A stretch of 64,000 nucleotides of DNA. It comes from Montifringilla adamsi. Taxonomy: Eukaryota; Chordata; Aves; Passeriformes; Passeridae. The DNA lies in the NCBI GenBank assembly GCA_017590115.1, contig JAGGNK010008670.1:8688541-8752540 (forward strand), read 5' to 3'. Shown here piece after piece: positions 63,975 through 64,000 of the stretch. Both the position numbers and the translations under genes were made by a program. Position 1 is the stretch's first letter, and each line of letters opens with the position of its first letter. Under the pieces are notes generated by a model. It was not told the origin of the DNA and did not search any database. It saw nothing but the letters and a program-made list of their open reading frames with translations.

Positions 63975-64000
63975 GTAAGTGAATGATCTGTTGTATTTTT

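Overview
The window is vertebrate genomic DNA, most likely from a bird (a sauropsid at least). The evidence is intron-split genes with GT-AG junctions, fairly compact introns, a GC-rich CpG-island promoter in otherwise AT-rich sequence, and three CR1 LINE 3' fragments, which are typical of birds and reptiles. No prokaryotic, viral or CRISPR-like system was found. All coordinates were worked out by hand from reading frames, splice consensus and family recall, without alignment software.

Layout. (1) 978-2558, plus strand: the last three coding exons of RNPEPL1, an M1-family aminopeptidase; its catalytic part lies off the left edge. (2) 2559-8800: intergenic. (3) 8820-9250: a CpG-island promoter, then the complete 12-coding-exon CAPN10 (calpain-10) gene, 9512-20734, predicted at 672 aa with the Cys/His/Asn triad intact. 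RNPEPL1 followed by CAPN10 in the same direction matches the order at human 2q37.3. (4) 22756 to the right edge: a cluster of cytochrome P450 family-2 genes of CYP2J/CYP2AB type, all using the standard nine-exon CYP2 structure. Gene A (minus, 22756-30790, 489 aa) is complete. Next comes a decayed, orphan exon 8-exon 9 pair (plus, 35447-35934). Gene B (plus, 36786-44309) has good exons 1-7, but I find no exon 8 or 9, so it lacks the heme-ligating cysteine. Gene C (plus, 47505-56178, 490 aa) is complete. Gene D (plus, 59584-63974) shows exons 1-4 and runs off the right edge.

How the genes relate. RNPEPL1 and CAPN10 are conserved single-copy neighbours with unrelated biochemistry (aminopeptidase and non-classical calpain). 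The P450s would be ER-membrane monooxygenases driven by NADPH-P450 reductase, acting on lipids such as fatty acids or on xenobiotics; substrates cannot be read from the sequence. The cluster looks like ordinary birth-and-death evolution: intact copies, one copy lacking its 3' end, and one stray 3' end. The points most worth a second look are the missing exons 8-9 of gene B, the orphan exon 8-9 relic just upstream of it, a perfect 42-bp palindrome in gene B intron 6, a duplicated ~190-bp element that flanks the region where gene B loses its 3' end, and a likely upstream-ORF exon in the CAPN10 leader.
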